A stretch of DNA of 17,307 nt from an uncultured Oxalobacteraceae bacterium. GTDB lineage: Bacteria; Pseudomonadota; Gammaproteobacteria; Burkholderiales; Burkholderiaceae. The stretch's first letter is position 1. Each line of letters starts with the position of its first letter. The notes beneath the pieces are model-generated. The model was not told the DNA's origin, did no database searches, and saw only the letters and a program-made list of their open reading frames with translations. Positions 6,789 to 14,342 of this stretch are shown here, piece after piece. Made by a program: the position numbers and the translations under genes. Where the stretch lies: assembly GCA_946478765.1 (NCBI GenBank), contig CAMLDH010000042.1, positions 1-17,307 of the forward strand, given 5' to 3'.

Positions 6789-7771
6789 CTCTCTATAGCA
6801 AAATCATCGGAACCGGCAGTTACTTGCCGCCCAAGCGCGTGACGAATCAGGATCTCACCGCGCAATTGGCGGAAAGGGGAATCGAGACTTCGGACGAGTG
6901 GATTGTTTCGCGCAGCGGAATATCGGCTCGGCATTATGCGGAACCCGGCGTGCAATCGAGCGATCTGGCGGTTGAGGCATCCAGGCGTGCATTGGAAATG
7001 GCTGGGCTGAGGGCAAACGATCTCGACCTGATCATTCTTGCGACGTCTACGCCGGACCATTTTGGCGGTTTCCCAAGCACCGCGTGCATCGTGCAGTGCA
7101 AGCTTGGCATGACCAATGGCGGTGCTGCAGTTGACGTGCAGGCGGTGTGCAGCGGCTTCGTGTATGCCGTTTCCATTGCCGATAGTTTCATCAAATCCGG
7201 CGCCCACAAGAATGTGCTGATTATCGGTGCCGAGGTGTTTTCCCGGATTCTCAATTTTGAAGATCGCACTACGTGCGTATTGTTCGGCGATGGCGCCGGT
7301 GCAGTGGTGCTGAGTGCATCGAAAGAGCCGGGCGTTCTCGCTACCAAATTGCACGCGGATGGCAGTCACGCCGGTATTCTGTGCGTGCCGGGCAGTGTCA
7401 GCGGCGGTGTTGTGGAGGGCAGCGCATTTCTTTATATGGATGGACCGGCGGTATTCAAACTGGCGGTATCGGTACTCGACAAAGTCGCGCATGAAGCACT
7501 CGAGATTGCTGGCATGAGCGCTGCGCAAGTCGATTGGTTGATTCCGCATCAAGCCAATATCCGCATCATGCAAAGTACCGCGAAAAAACTCGGTTTGCCA
7601 TTGGAAAAAATGGTCGTAACAGTCGATCAGCATGGCAACACTTCCGCTGCATCGATTCCGCTTGCACTCGATACCGCCGTACGCGATGGGCGTGTCAAGC
7701 CGGGACAGAATGTCATGATGGAAGGTGTCGGCGGCGGGTTTACCTGGGGCGCGGTACTCATGCGGATGTAA
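6785..7771 (+). CDS. fabH: Beta-ketoacyl-ACP synthase III (FabH)
   Basis: FabH starts fatty acid synthesis by condensing acetyl-CoA with malonyl-ACP. In the 328-residue protein the catalytic triad is visible: Cys122 in [11 protein letters not shown], His255 in [10 protein letters not shown] and Asn285 in [10 protein letters not shown]. The glycine-rich C-terminal segment [15 protein letters not shown] is also typical. Start and stop match the family length (about 317-330). It overlaps plsX by ATGA. A 144-base gap holding repeat-like sequence separates it from fabD, an unusual break for this operon. Confidence 0.96.
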   Translation: MTLYSKIIGTGSYLPPKRVTNQDLTAQLAERGIETSDEWIVSRSGISARHYAEPGVQSSDLAVEASRRALEMAGLRANDLDLIILATSTPDHFGGFPSTACIVQCKLGMTNGGAAVDVQAVCSGFVYAVSIADSFIKSGAHKNVLIIGAEVFSRILNFEDRTTCVLFGDGAGAVVLSASKEPGVLATKLHADGSHAGILCVPGSVSGGVVEGSAFLYMDGPAVFKLAVSVLDKVAHEALEIAGMSAAQVDWLIPHQANIRIMQSTAKKLGLPLEKMVVTVDQHGNTSAASIPLALDTAVRDGRVKPGQNVMMEGVGGGFTWGAVLMRM

Positions 7772-7786
7772 TTATTTAATCGCGAA

Positions 7787-7857
7787 ACAGAGTTTGGAAG
7801 GTGCCGTAACGGTCCTAATTACGCGATCCACGTGACTCTGTCTTCAGTATTGCAGAA
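7787..7857. repeat. Degenerate inverted-repeat element between fabH and fabD
   Basis: ACAGAGT (7787-7793) and ACTCTGT (7835-7841) form 7-bp inverted arms 41 bases apart. The right arm continues as CTCTGTCTTCA...TTGCAGAAA, close to CTCTGTCCTCA...TTGCAAAAG in the element before acpP (9678-9705). It looks like an eroded relative of that palindrome. Confidence 0.45.
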
Positions 7858-7860
7858 ACG

Positions 7861-7915
7861 AAGTTAAGCGACGTCTAGGCAACACGGCACTCTCTTCTCC
7901 ACAATTTTAAAAAGC
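7861..7915 (+). repeat. Repeat copy directly before fabD (AGTTAAGCG ... ACTCT ... AAAAGC family)
   Basis: The sequence runs AAGTTAAGCG (7861-7870), a variable 18 bases, then ACTCTCTTCTCCACAATTTT and AAAAAGC ending at 7915. The next base is the A of the fabD ATG. It aligns block by block with 9661-9705 (before acpP) and 14271-14323 (before mucD). It leaves fabD without a normal Shine-Dalgarno sequence. Confidence 0.5.
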
Positions 7916-8848
7916 ATGATTAAATTCGCATTCGTTTTCCCTGGCCAAGGCTCGCAAGCCATTGGCATGTTGAATGGCTTTGCCGACAATGCAATCGTGA
8001 AGCAAACAATTGCAGAAGCATCGGACGCACTGCAATTCGATCTCGCCAAATTGATTGCCGAGGGGCCGAAAGAAGATCTCGACCTCACCACCAATACCCA
8101 GCCGGTGATGCTCACTGCTGCGGTCGCGACGTACCGTGCGTGGATCGCAACAGGCGGCAAGGCACCGGCCATGGTTGCCGGGCATAGTCTTGGCGAGTAT
8201 TCTGCACTGGTAGCCGCCGGTGTCGTTGCATTCAAGGACGCGGTGCCGCTGGTTCGTTTTCGTGCACAAGCCATGCAGGAAGCGGTGCCGGTCGGGCAGG
8301 GCGGCATGGCGGCGATTCTCGGTTTGTCGGATGATGATGTGCGTGCGGTGTGTGCCGAAGCCGCGCAGGGGGAAGTTGTGGAAGCGGTCAATTTCAATGC
8401 GCCGGCACAAGTGGTCATTGCAGGTAGCAAGGGAGCGGTCGAACGCGCTTGCGAAGCGGCAAAAGCGAAAGGCGCCAAGCGCGCTTTGCCGTTGCCGGTA
8501 TCGGCGCCATTTCACTCGTCACTGTTAAAGCCGGCGTCGGATAGGTTGCGAGATTACATCGCCGACTTGAATTTTTCCGTACCCCAAATTCCGCTCATCA
8601 ATAACGTCGACGTCGTCATCGCGAATGATCCGGCGGTAATCAAGGATGCGCTGGTGCGCCAGGCAGCCAGCCCGGTGCGCTGGGTTGAAACTGTGCAAAA
8701 AATGGCGGCCGACGGGATTACGCATGTCGTCGAATGCGGTCAGGGTAAGGTCCTGACCGGGTTGACGAAGCGTATTAACGGCGATTTGATCGGCGAGGCA
8801 ATGGTCGATCAAGCCTCCTTGGAAAAAGTGTTGGAGCTCTTGAAGTGA
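7916..8848 (+). CDS. fabD: Malonyl-CoA:ACP transacylase (FabD)
   Basis: FabD loads malonyl groups from CoA onto ACP. The 310-residue protein begins with the family signature FAFVFPGQGSQ. It has the nucleophile Ser91 in GHSLGEYSAL, Arg116 in VRFRAQAMQ, and His200 in VSAPFHSSLL, matching Ser92/Arg117/His201 of E. coli FabD. The C-terminal VVECGQGKVLTGL is also typical. The ATG at 7916 is fixed by the conserved N-terminus, but no purine-rich ribosome site precedes it; the upstream bases belong to a repeat element. The end overlaps the fabG start (GTGA). Confidence 0.96.
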   Translation: MIKFAFVFPGQGSQAIGMLNGFADNAIVKQTIAEASDALQFDLAKLIAEGPKEDLDLTTNTQPVMLTAAVATYRAWIATGGKAPAMVAGHSLGEYSALVAAGVVAFKDAVPLVRFRAQAMQEAVPVGQGGMAAILGLSDDDVRAVCAEAAQGEVVEAVNFNAPAQVVIAGSKGAVERACEAAKAKGAKRALPLPVSAPFHSSLLKPASDRLRDYIADLNFSVPQIPLINNVDVVIANDPAVIKDALVRQAASPVRWVETVQKMAADGITHVVECGQGKVLTGLTKRINGDLIGEAMVDQASLEKVLELLK

Positions 8849-9606
8849 ACATGCAAAACTTAAATTTAGACAATCAAATAGCATTGGTAACCGGCGCCTC
8901 ACGCGGTATTGGTCGGGCAATCGCGCAGGAACTGGCAGAGTGGGGTGCGACCGTGATTGGCACGGCGACATCGGAAGCCGGTGCTGCGGCGATCTCGGAA
9001 TACCTGAATGCGGTTCGGCCCGGTTGCGGCAAGGGCGTCGTGTTAAATGTCAATGATGTGATGGCGTGCAACGACACCATCGACACGATTCAGAAGGGAT
9101 TCGGCAGCGTCACGATCCTGGTCAACAATGCCGGTATCACGCAGGACCAGCTTGCGATGCGCATGAAAGACGAAGAATGGGATGCCGTGATTGCCACCAA
9201 TCTCACGGCGGTCGCACGTCTGTCACGCGCTGTTTTGCGCGGCATGATGAAGGCCAAGCATGGGCGTATCATCAACATCACGTCGGTGGTCGGCTCAGCC
9301 GGCAATCCGGGGCAAATGAATTATGCCGCAGCGAAAGCCGGGGTGGCTGGGATGAGCCGTGCATTGGCGCGCGAGATCGGCAGCCGCAATATTACCGTCA
9401 ATTGCATTGCGCCCGGATTCATCGACACCGATATGACAAAAGCACTCACCGAACAGCAAATAGCTGGATTGTTAGGGCAAATTCCACTCGGCCGTTTTGG
9501 CCTGCCGGAAGATATTGCAGCAGCAGTCGCCTTCCTTGCATCGCCGCAAGCGAGCTACATTACTGGTACTACACTGCATGTCAACGGCGGCATGTATATG
9601 AGTTAA
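8845..9606 (+). CDS. fabG: 3-oxoacyl-ACP reductase (FabG)
   Basis: FabG is an NADPH-dependent short-chain dehydrogenase that reduces beta-ketoacyl-ACP. In the 253-residue protein the cofactor motif TGASRGIG is at 16-23 and NNAG at 94-97. The catalytic tetrad Asn119, Ser147, Tyr160 and Lys164 is intact (Ser-Tyr spacing 13, YxxxK). The C-terminal TGTTLHVNGGMYM is typical of FabG. I chose the GTG at 8845: it overlaps the fabD stop and lies 8 bases after GGAG (8833-8836). An ATG at 8851 would remove two residues and is equally compatible with the family. It is followed by a 172-base gap before acpP that carries the palindromic repeat and a promoter. Confidence 0.95.
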   Translation: MNMQNLNLDNQIALVTGASRGIGRAIAQELAEWGATVIGTATSEAGAAAISEYLNAVRPGCGKGVVLNVNDVMACNDTIDTIQKGFGSVTILVNNAGITQDQLAMRMKDEEWDAVIATNLTAVARLSRAVLRGMMKAKHGRIINITSVVGSAGNPGQMNYAAAKAGVAGMSRALAREIGSRNITVNCIAPGFIDTDMTKALTEQQIAGLLGQIPLGRFGLPEDIAAAVAFLASPQASYITGTTLHVNGGMYMS

Positions 9607-9655
9607 TAAAATAAGAGCGCTTTTAGCGACGATTTGATCGATGTTAGTCATTGGG

Positions 9656-9705
9656 GGACAGAGTTAAGCGTAGTGTTACTCTGTCCTCAACAAATTTGCA
9701 AAAGC
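9656..9705. repeat. REP-like palindrome / repeat copy before acpP
   Basis: GGACAGAGT (9656-9664) and ACTCTGTCC (9678-9686) are perfect 9-bp inverted arms around 13 bases that begin with TAAGCG. A GGG/CTC extension adds weaker pairing. The downstream block CAACAAATTTGCAAAAGC reaches 9705. It is the best-preserved copy of a family also seen before fabD and mucD. GGGACAGAGT-type palindromes resemble REP sequences mobilised by RAYT transposases, but no such gene is in the window. Confidence 0.6.
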
Positions 9706-9732
9706 TAAAAGTGAATTTTCAACGCGCAAACC

Positions 9733-9741
9733 TGCTAAAAT
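9733..9741 (+). promoter_or_regulatory. Extended -10 promoter for acpP
   Basis: TGCTAAAAT (9733-9741) is a TGN-extended -10 box 38 bases before the acpP ATG. No consensus -35 is present. A dedicated strong promoter is expected for acpP, whose product is very abundant. The form matches that before rpmF (5325-5333). Confidence 0.45.
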
Positions 9742-9778
9742 GCGCGCACTTTCTGTAACCACCCATTGGAGCCATAAC

Positions 9779-10018
9779 ATGTCGGATATCGAACAACGCG
9801 TTAAGAAAATCGTCGCTGAGCAACTGGGCGTCGCCGAAGCAGACATCAAGATCGAATCTTCTTTCGTCGATGATCTTGGTGCTGATTCGCTCGACACGGT
9901 TGAACTCGTGATGGCATTGGAAGATGAGTTCGAAATGGAAATTCCGGACGAACAAGCTGAAAAAATCACGACTGTGCAACAGGCTATCGATTACGCCAAG
10001 GCACACGTCAAAGCGTAA
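9779..10018 (+). CDS. acpP: Acyl carrier protein
   Basis: The 79-residue acidic protein is ACP, which carries growing acyl chains on a 4'-phosphopantetheine arm attached to Ser37 (counting Met1) in the motif [18 protein letters not shown]. It starts [18 protein letters not shown], standard for proteobacterial ACP. Longer in-frame starts (from 9740) would add 13 residues unlike any ACP and would run into the promoter. A GGAG (9768-9771) lies seven bases before the ATG. It sits between fabG and fabF in the usual order, 30 bases before fabF. Confidence 0.97.
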   Translation: MSDIEQRVKKIVAEQLGVAEADIKIESSFVDDLGADSLDTVELVMALEDEFEMEIPDEQAEKITTVQQAIDYAKAHVKA

Positions 10019-10048
10019 CCCCGTTTTGCTCGACTCTAGGAGAACCGC

Positions 10049-11296
10049 TTGAGCCGCTCGCGTCAACGTCGTGTCGTCATCACTGGCCTGGGGTGTGTTT
10101 CACCGGTCGGCAATACCGTTGCCGATTCATGGGAAGCGCTAACCGCAGGAAAATCCGGTATTGCGACCATCACCAAATTTGATGCCACGCCTTTTTCCAC
10201 GCATTTTGCGGGAGAAGTAAAAGGTTTCAATATCGAGGATTACATTCCCGCTAAAGAAGCGCGCCATATGGATACATTTATCCATTACGGCATAGCAGCC
10301 GGCATACAGGCGATGCAGGATAGCGGTCTCGCGGTGACAGAAGCCAATGCCGAGCGTATTGGCGTGATTATCGGTTCTGGAATCGGCGGCTTGCCTTTGA
10401 TTGAAGAAACGCATGCGGAATTGACGAATCGCGGCCCGCGCCGGATTTCGCCATTCTTTGTGCCGGCGTCGATCATCAACATGATTTCAGGGAATCTTTC
10501 AATCAAATTCGGTTTGAAAGGCCCTAATCTCGCTATCGTCACGGCATGCACGACTGGATTGCACTGTATCGGTGCGGCAGGGCGTATGATTGAATATGGC
10601 GATGCCGATGTGATGATTGCCGGAGGCTCTGAATCGACCGTATCGCCGCTGGGATTGGGCGGCTTTGCTTCTGCGCGCGCGCTGTCTTCCCGCAATGATG
10701 ATCCTGCGACTGCATCCCGCCCCTGGGATAAGGACCGTGACGGTTTCGTGCTGGGCGAAGGCGCCGGCGTGATGGTGCTGGAAGAGTACGAACATGCGAA
10801 GGCACGAGGCGCTAGGATTTACGCAGAATTGCTGGGTTTCGGTATGAGCGCGGATGCGCATCACATGACTGCCCCCTTGGAAGATGGCGATGGCGCACGT
10901 CGCTGCATGATTTCAGCACTGAAAAATGCCGAAATCAACGCCGACCAGGTGGACTATGTGAACGCGCATGGCACTTCGACCCCATTGGGCGATGTGGCCG
11001 AAACCGTTGCGATCAAGCGTACGTTGGGCGATCATGCGAAAAATATCGTCGTTAATTCCACGAAATCGATGACCGGTCATTTGCTGGGGGGCGCTGGCGG
11101 CTTGGAATCGGTGTTCACGGTACTGGCAGTGCATAAGCAGTTGTCGCCGCCGACGATCAATATTTTCAATCAGGATCCAGCATGTGATCTTGATTACTGT
11201 GCCAATTCGGCACGCGCGATGCCCATCAATATCGCTGTGAAAAACTCGTTTGGCTTCGGCGGTACAAACGGGACGCTTATTTTCGGTAAAATCTGA
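10049..11296 (+). CDS. fabF: Beta-ketoacyl-ACP synthase II (FabF)
   Basis: FabF elongates acyl-ACP with malonyl-ACP and tunes unsaturated chain length with temperature. In the 415-residue protein Cys167 ([11 protein letters not shown]), His307 ([12 protein letters not shown]), Lys339 (NSTKSMTGH) and His344 ([10 protein letters not shown]) are intact, each shifted by four from the E. coli numbering. The start is TTG at 10049, supported by AGGAG (10038-10042) six bases upstream and by the N-terminus [15 protein letters not shown]; the next in-frame ATG would remove about 70 essential residues. A hairpin follows the stop (11309-11335). Confidence 0.95.
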   Translation: MSRSRQRRVVITGLGCVSPVGNTVADSWEALTAGKSGIATITKFDATPFSTHFAGEVKGFNIEDYIPAKEARHMDTFIHYGIAAGIQAMQDSGLAVTEANAERIGVIIGSGIGGLPLIEETHAELTNRGPRRISPFFVPASIINMISGNLSIKFGLKGPNLAIVTACTTGLHCIGAAGRMIEYGDADVMIAGGSESTVSPLGLGGFASARALSSRNDDPATASRPWDKDRDGFVLGEGAGVMVLEEYEHAKARGARIYAELLGFGMSADAHHMTAPLEDGDGARRCMISALKNAEINADQVDYVNAHGTSTPLGDVAETVAIKRTLGDHAKNIVVNSTKSMTGHLLGGAGGLESVFTVLAVHKQLSPPTINIFNQDPACDLDYCANSARAMPINIAVKNSFGFGGTNGTLIFGKI

Positions 11297-11308
11297 TCGA
11301 CAGCAAAG

Positions 11309-11335
11309 CCGTTCATCCCTACTGCGGATGAACGG
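11309..11335 (+). terminator. Hairpin after fabF
   Basis: CCGTTCATCC (11309-11318) pairs perfectly with GGATGAACGG (11326-11335) around CTACTGC. It begins 12 bases after the fabF stop. No T-run follows (CGCTGCACTTACTT), so it may be a weak or Rho-assisted terminator or an mRNA 3'-end stabiliser. Confidence 0.45.
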
Positions 11336-11358
11336 GCGCTGCACTTACTTCCCACATT

Positions 11359-11868
11359 ATGTCTATCGCGGTATCAGCCGTGGTTAAGCCATCGAGGTTG
11401 TTACTTGCTATGGTGGGCGCCATGTGCATTGGTGTTGCCTTTGTAGGTTTCATGGTCGGTGCAGGACAGGTCGGCGATTTAGCCTTCCTGCCCAGAATGT
11501 CATTTACGGCAATGTGTATTTTTCTGGCGCTTTTCGGATTTTTTCGCACTGTTCAAACGAGAAAAACACACCATATTGATATTTCCGACATCGGACAAAT
11601 CCGATTAGCGGAATATAGCCCATTAGCTACTTCACCTTCCCAATTTGTTCCATCGCAAGCACGACGCACCGGTGAGGTAGTCAGCTTGATGGCGCATTCG
11701 ACCTTATGGCCGTACATGTTGCTGTTGAGATTGAAGACGGAAGACCAGCGGGTCACGGTATTGCCGATTTTGCTGGATAGCATTGATGGGCGCGGGTTTC
11801 GGGCGTTATCGGTTGCATGCCGCTGGATTGCCGCGCACAATAATCCGGCAGAACAGACAAATTTGTGA
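11359..11868 (+). CDS. Small inner-membrane protein of unknown function, YgfX-like at best
   Basis: This 169-residue protein has two predicted membrane helices (about 12-36 and 46-64) separated by a short loop, then a cytoplasmic tail of about 100 residues. The C-terminal pattern WPYMLLLRLKTEDQ...LPILLDSIDGRGFRALSVACRWI recalls the YgfX/CptA (DUF1434) family layout: two helices, then an LRL strand, an 'xDS(M/I)D' segment and an FR-x-L helix. The match is by eye and weak. A gene of this kind commonly sits between fabF and rpoE in Burkholderiales. No Shine-Dalgarno is visible before the ATG at 11359, 62 bases after fabF. Function is unknown; it could belong to either neighbouring unit. Confidence 0.6.
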   Translation: MSIAVSAVVKPSRLLLAMVGAMCIGVAFVGFMVGAGQVGDLAFLPRMSFTAMCIFLALFGFFRTVQTRKTHHIDISDIGQIRLAEYSPLATSPSQFVPSQARRTGEVVSLMAHSTLWPYMLLLRLKTEDQRVTVLPILLDSIDGRGFRALSVACRWIAAHNNPAEQTNL

Positions 11869-11888
11869 GCCATATCGAATCCATGATT

Positions 11889-11915
11889 GAACTTTTTACA
11901 TTTCTCTCGGTCAAC
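11889..11915 (+). promoter_or_regulatory. Sigma-E-type promoter of rpoE
   Basis: GAACTT (11889-11894), then 16 bases ending in CGG, then TCAAC (11911-11915) match the sigma-E consensus (GGAACTT N15-16 TCNAA). The spacer length and its CGG end are the same as in the E. coli rpoH P3 promoter as I recall it. A TCTGA follows at 11918. It lies 43 bases before the rpoE TTG start and implies autoregulation. Confidence 0.6.
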
Positions 11916-11958
11916 TATCTGAGCGCGTGCATGTTGCAGAGAATTAAGGGAACGGGGA

Positions 11959-12561
11959 TTGACGACAGAGCGCGATATTGATCAACTACTTGTCGAGCGT
12001 GTTCAACGCGGCGACAAAAAAGCGTTCGAGCTGTTAGTGATCAAGTACCAACGGAAGTTAATGCGGCTGGTGTCGCGGCTTGTTCGCGACCAGGCGGAGG
12101 CAGAGGATGTCGTGCAGGAGGCATTTATCAAGGCATATCGGGCCTTGCCTCAGTTTCGCGGCGATTCTGCGTTCTACACATGGTTGTACCGGATCGGGAT
12201 CAACACGGCGAAGAACTACTTGGTAACGCAAGGCCGCAGGGCGCCGACATCGACCGAGGCCGATGCGGAGGAAGCAGAAACTTTTGATGACGGTGAGCAC
12301 CTAAGAGATATCAACACGCCCGAATCGATGATGGCGACCAAGCAGATCGCTGAAACAGTGAATGTGGCAATGGATGCATTACCAGAGGAGTTACGTATTG
12401 CAATAACATTGCGCGAGATTGAAGGCTTAAGTTACGATGAGATTGCCGAAGCGATGGGATGTCCGATCGGTACTGTACGTAGCCGGATTTTCAGGGCGCG
12501 TGAAGCTATTGCCGAAAAATTGAGACCGTTGCTCGGCACTGCGATCGACAAACGCTGGTGA
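11959..12561 (+). CDS. rpoE: RNA polymerase sigma factor RpoE (AlgU/sigma-24)
   Basis: This group 4 (ECF) sigma factor of 200 residues directs the envelope-stress response. Region 2 is visible from about 22 to 90 (KKAFELLVIKYQRKLMRLVSR, DVVQEAFIKAYRALPQF, FYTWLYRIGINTAKNYL). Region 4 includes the helix-turn-helix LREIEGLSYDEIAEAMGCPIGTVRSRIFRARE. The start is TTG at 11959 with AAGGGA/GGGGA just upstream; the next ATG would remove about 34 residues of region 2. The downstream rseA-rseB-mucD genes confirm the identity. The promoter at 11889-11915 implies autoregulation. Confidence 0.95.
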   Translation: MTTERDIDQLLVERVQRGDKKAFELLVIKYQRKLMRLVSRLVRDQAEAEDVVQEAFIKAYRALPQFRGDSAFYTWLYRIGINTAKNYLVTQGRRAPTSTEADAEEAETFDDGEHLRDINTPESMMATKQIAETVNVAMDALPEELRIAITLREIEGLSYDEIAEAMGCPIGTVRSRIFRAREAIAEKLRPLLGTAIDKRW

Positions 12562-12612
12562 CGAGTGGAATGAATAAGAGGGTTCCCTGGCTTTTGCGAG
12601 TGCGAGGTAGCG

Positions 12613-13230
12613 ATGAATACTAAAAATATGACTCAAGAACAGATTTCGGCCTTTGCCGACGGTGAGTTGGCAGATGCCCAGCTTGACAGCGCGCTGGCCG
12701 CATTACGCGGCTCTGATGGTCGTGCGAGGTGGGATACGTATCACCGGATCAGCGACGCATTGCGTTCGGACGACATGGCATTTGAAATGAGCCCGGATTT
12801 TACCGCTCGTTTGATGAGGCGCGTGGAGCAAGAACCGACGATCATGGCACCCGTTGCCCGTCCGCAAATGGAGCAACAAATCCCGGCAGATTTCACGCAA
12901 GTTGGCGCGCACCCTGCTAGACGCATTTTATTGCGTGGCATGGCGGCTGCCGCTGCCATTGCGACCATGGCATTTGTCGCAACGCCGCAATTGATGGTGG
13001 CAACGAAAGCCACGCCGCCAGCGAGTGCGAGCTCGATGCTAGCTTCCGCATCATCCGGGTCAGCAACCATGTCACCGAAGGCGCGGACCATTGCGCAACA
13101 GGACGGCGAAGTGCTGCGAGATCCTGGAATCGATGAATATTTGTTGGCTCATCAGCGATTTTCTCCTTCCGTGTACAGCACTGCGCAATATGCGCGTTCG
13201 GCCACGTTTGCAATCGATTCTGACAAATAA
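12613..13230 (+). CDS. rseA: Anti-sigma-E factor RseA (MucA)
   Basis: This is a 205-residue single-pass inner-membrane protein that sequesters sigma-E. The N-terminal cytoplasmic domain has the family pattern EQISAFADGELADAQLD (about 9-25) and WDTYHRISDALRSD (40-53). A hydrophobic segment (about 105-128, rich in Ala/Met/Val) spans the membrane, and a Ser/Ala-rich periplasmic tail of about 75 residues ends in YARSATFAIDSDK. GAGG (12604-12607) precedes the ATG. It starts 51 bases after rpoE and ends two bases before rseB. Stress-induced proteolysis would release sigma-E; the cleavage site cannot be placed from sequence alone. Confidence 0.9.
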   Translation: MNTKNMTQEQISAFADGELADAQLDSALAALRGSDGRARWDTYHRISDALRSDDMAFEMSPDFTARLMRRVEQEPTIMAPVARPQMEQQIPADFTQVGAHPARRILLRGMAAAAAIATMAFVATPQLMVATKATPPASASSMLASASSGSATMSPKARTIAQQDGEVLRDPGIDEYLLAHQRFSPSVYSTAQYARSATFAIDSDK

Positions 13231-13232
13231 AT

Positions 13233-14252
13233 ATGCGGCAGACCTTGGTTTTGTTTAAGTTTGTCGTTGTCATCACCAGTTTCATCGCATTTCCGACATA
13301 TGCTCAACATGGCGATCAGCAAGCCGATAAGCGTGATGCACAGGCCTGGCTGAAAAAAATCCAGTCAGCAGCGCAAAAACTTAATTATTCCGGTACGTTC
13401 GTGTACCAGCAAGGCAACCAGGTTCGCACCTCCCGCATTACCCATGTGCTGGATGGAAGAAACGAAATCGAAAAACTGGAAATCCTCGACGGTAAGCCAC
13501 GCGAATATATTCGCAACAACGAAGAAATTATTTACTATGTGCCGGAAGCGAAGACCTTGCTGGTCGAACGGCGCATAACCCAGGATATATTTCCGGCCCT
13601 GCTTGCAGCCAATCCGTCCGACTTGGCGGAGTACTACAATATTCAAAAAAATGATATGGGCCGGGTCGCGGGGTTCGATTGCCAAATTGTGGTACTGGAG
13701 CCTAGGGACCATCTGCGTTACGGCTATCGTCTGTGGGCGGAAAAAGAGAGTGGTCTGCTGTTGCGCGCGCAAACGGTTAATGAAAATAAAGTGGTCGTCG
13801 AACAAATCGCGTTCACGCAAATCGCCATTGGCGACATTGATCGCAACCGCGTTAAATCGAATTTTATGAATACCAGCGGATGGCGCGTAGAGAATGCGGT
13901 AATGACCCAAGTGAATCTGTCGGGTTGGACCGTGAAGGCGGTACCACCGGGGTTCAAGAAAATTCGCGAATTGAAGCGCTTGTTATCTGATACGCCGGGC
14001 GCCAGCGCGGCATCGGCTGGCGCCCAGCCAAGTCATCGGGAAGTTGCGCAAATTGTTTTCTCCGATGGGATGGCGGCTATTTCAGTTTTTATCGAGCCAG
14101 GCTCGCAAAGCCGTACTGAAGGCTCCATGCAGCAGGGCGCGATGAATATCATTGGTAAGCGACAAGGTGACTTTTGGCTTACCATCGTAGGTGAGGTGCC
14201 TTCGGCAGCAATCAAACAAGTCGCCAATTCGATTGAGTTCAAAGCTAAATAA
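13233..14252 (+). CDS. rseB: Periplasmic sigma-E modulator RseB (MucB)
   Basis: This 339-residue protein has a signal peptide (about 1-24, with a hydrophobic core LFKFVVVITSFIAF and TYA before the likely cut). The N-terminal MucB/RseB lipid-sensing domain follows, with the recognisable LNYSGTFVYQQG (about 50-61), RYGYRLWAEKESGLLLRAQ, then a C-terminal domain with VFSDGMAAISVFIEP. RseB binds the periplasmic part of RseA, shields it from proteolysis, and responds to lipoproteins or LPS. It starts two bases after rseA. There is no mucC/rseC between it and mucD, unlike Pseudomonas. Confidence 0.92.
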   Translation: MRQTLVLFKFVVVITSFIAFPTYAQHGDQQADKRDAQAWLKKIQSAAQKLNYSGTFVYQQGNQVRTSRITHVLDGRNEIEKLEILDGKPREYIRNNEEIIYYVPEAKTLLVERRITQDIFPALLAANPSDLAEYYNIQKNDMGRVAGFDCQIVVLEPRDHLRYGYRLWAEKESGLLLRAQTVNENKVVVEQIAFTQIAIGDIDRNRVKSNFMNTSGWRVENAVMTQVNLSGWTVKAVPPGFKKIRELKRLLSDTPGASAASAGAQPSHREVAQIVFSDGMAAISVFIEPGSQSRTEGSMQQGAMNIIGKRQGDFWLTIVGEVPSAAIKQVANSIEFKAK

Positions 14253-14270
14253 AATAAGTTTTTGCGGGCG

Positions 14271-14323
14271 GAGCTAAGCGCCGCACATGCGACGCTGTAC
14301 TTTGCCTCCAACAAAGCAAAAGC
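14271..14323 (+). repeat. Repeat copy before mucD (AGCTAAGCG ... ACTTT ... AAAAGC family)
   Basis: GAGCTAAGCG (14271-14280), a variable middle, then ACTTTGCCTCCAACAAA and GCAAAAGC (ending 14323) align with the element before acpP. An AATAAAATAAG block occurs just upstream here (after the rseB stop) and also just after the fabG stop near 9605. The terminal arms are no longer a clean palindrome. It lies 19 bases before the mucD ATG. Confidence 0.45.
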
Positions 14324-14342
14324 AGAAAGAAATCGCGATTTT

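Noticed and set aside
6629..7633. A 334-codon open frame on the minus strand across plsX/fabH
   Set aside because: It is antisense to fabH and the end of plsX, whose catalytic motifs are intact. The translation is rich in His/Arg/Cys with no recognisable domain, typical of a shadow frame in GC-biased coding DNA.
7864..8515. Two overlapping minus-strand frames (about 200 codons) antisense to fabD
   Set aside because: They are shadows of fabD. Composition is abnormal (Ala/Thr/Ser or His/Arg rich) with no domain.
9740..9778. N-terminal extension of acpP from 9740
   Set aside because: It would add 13 residues unlike any ACP and overlap the promoter. The ATG at 9779 has GGAG at the right distance.
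14262..14342. N-terminal extension of mucD from 14262
   Set aside because: It would put 27 hydrophilic residues, encoded by repeat sequence, before a clear signal peptide.
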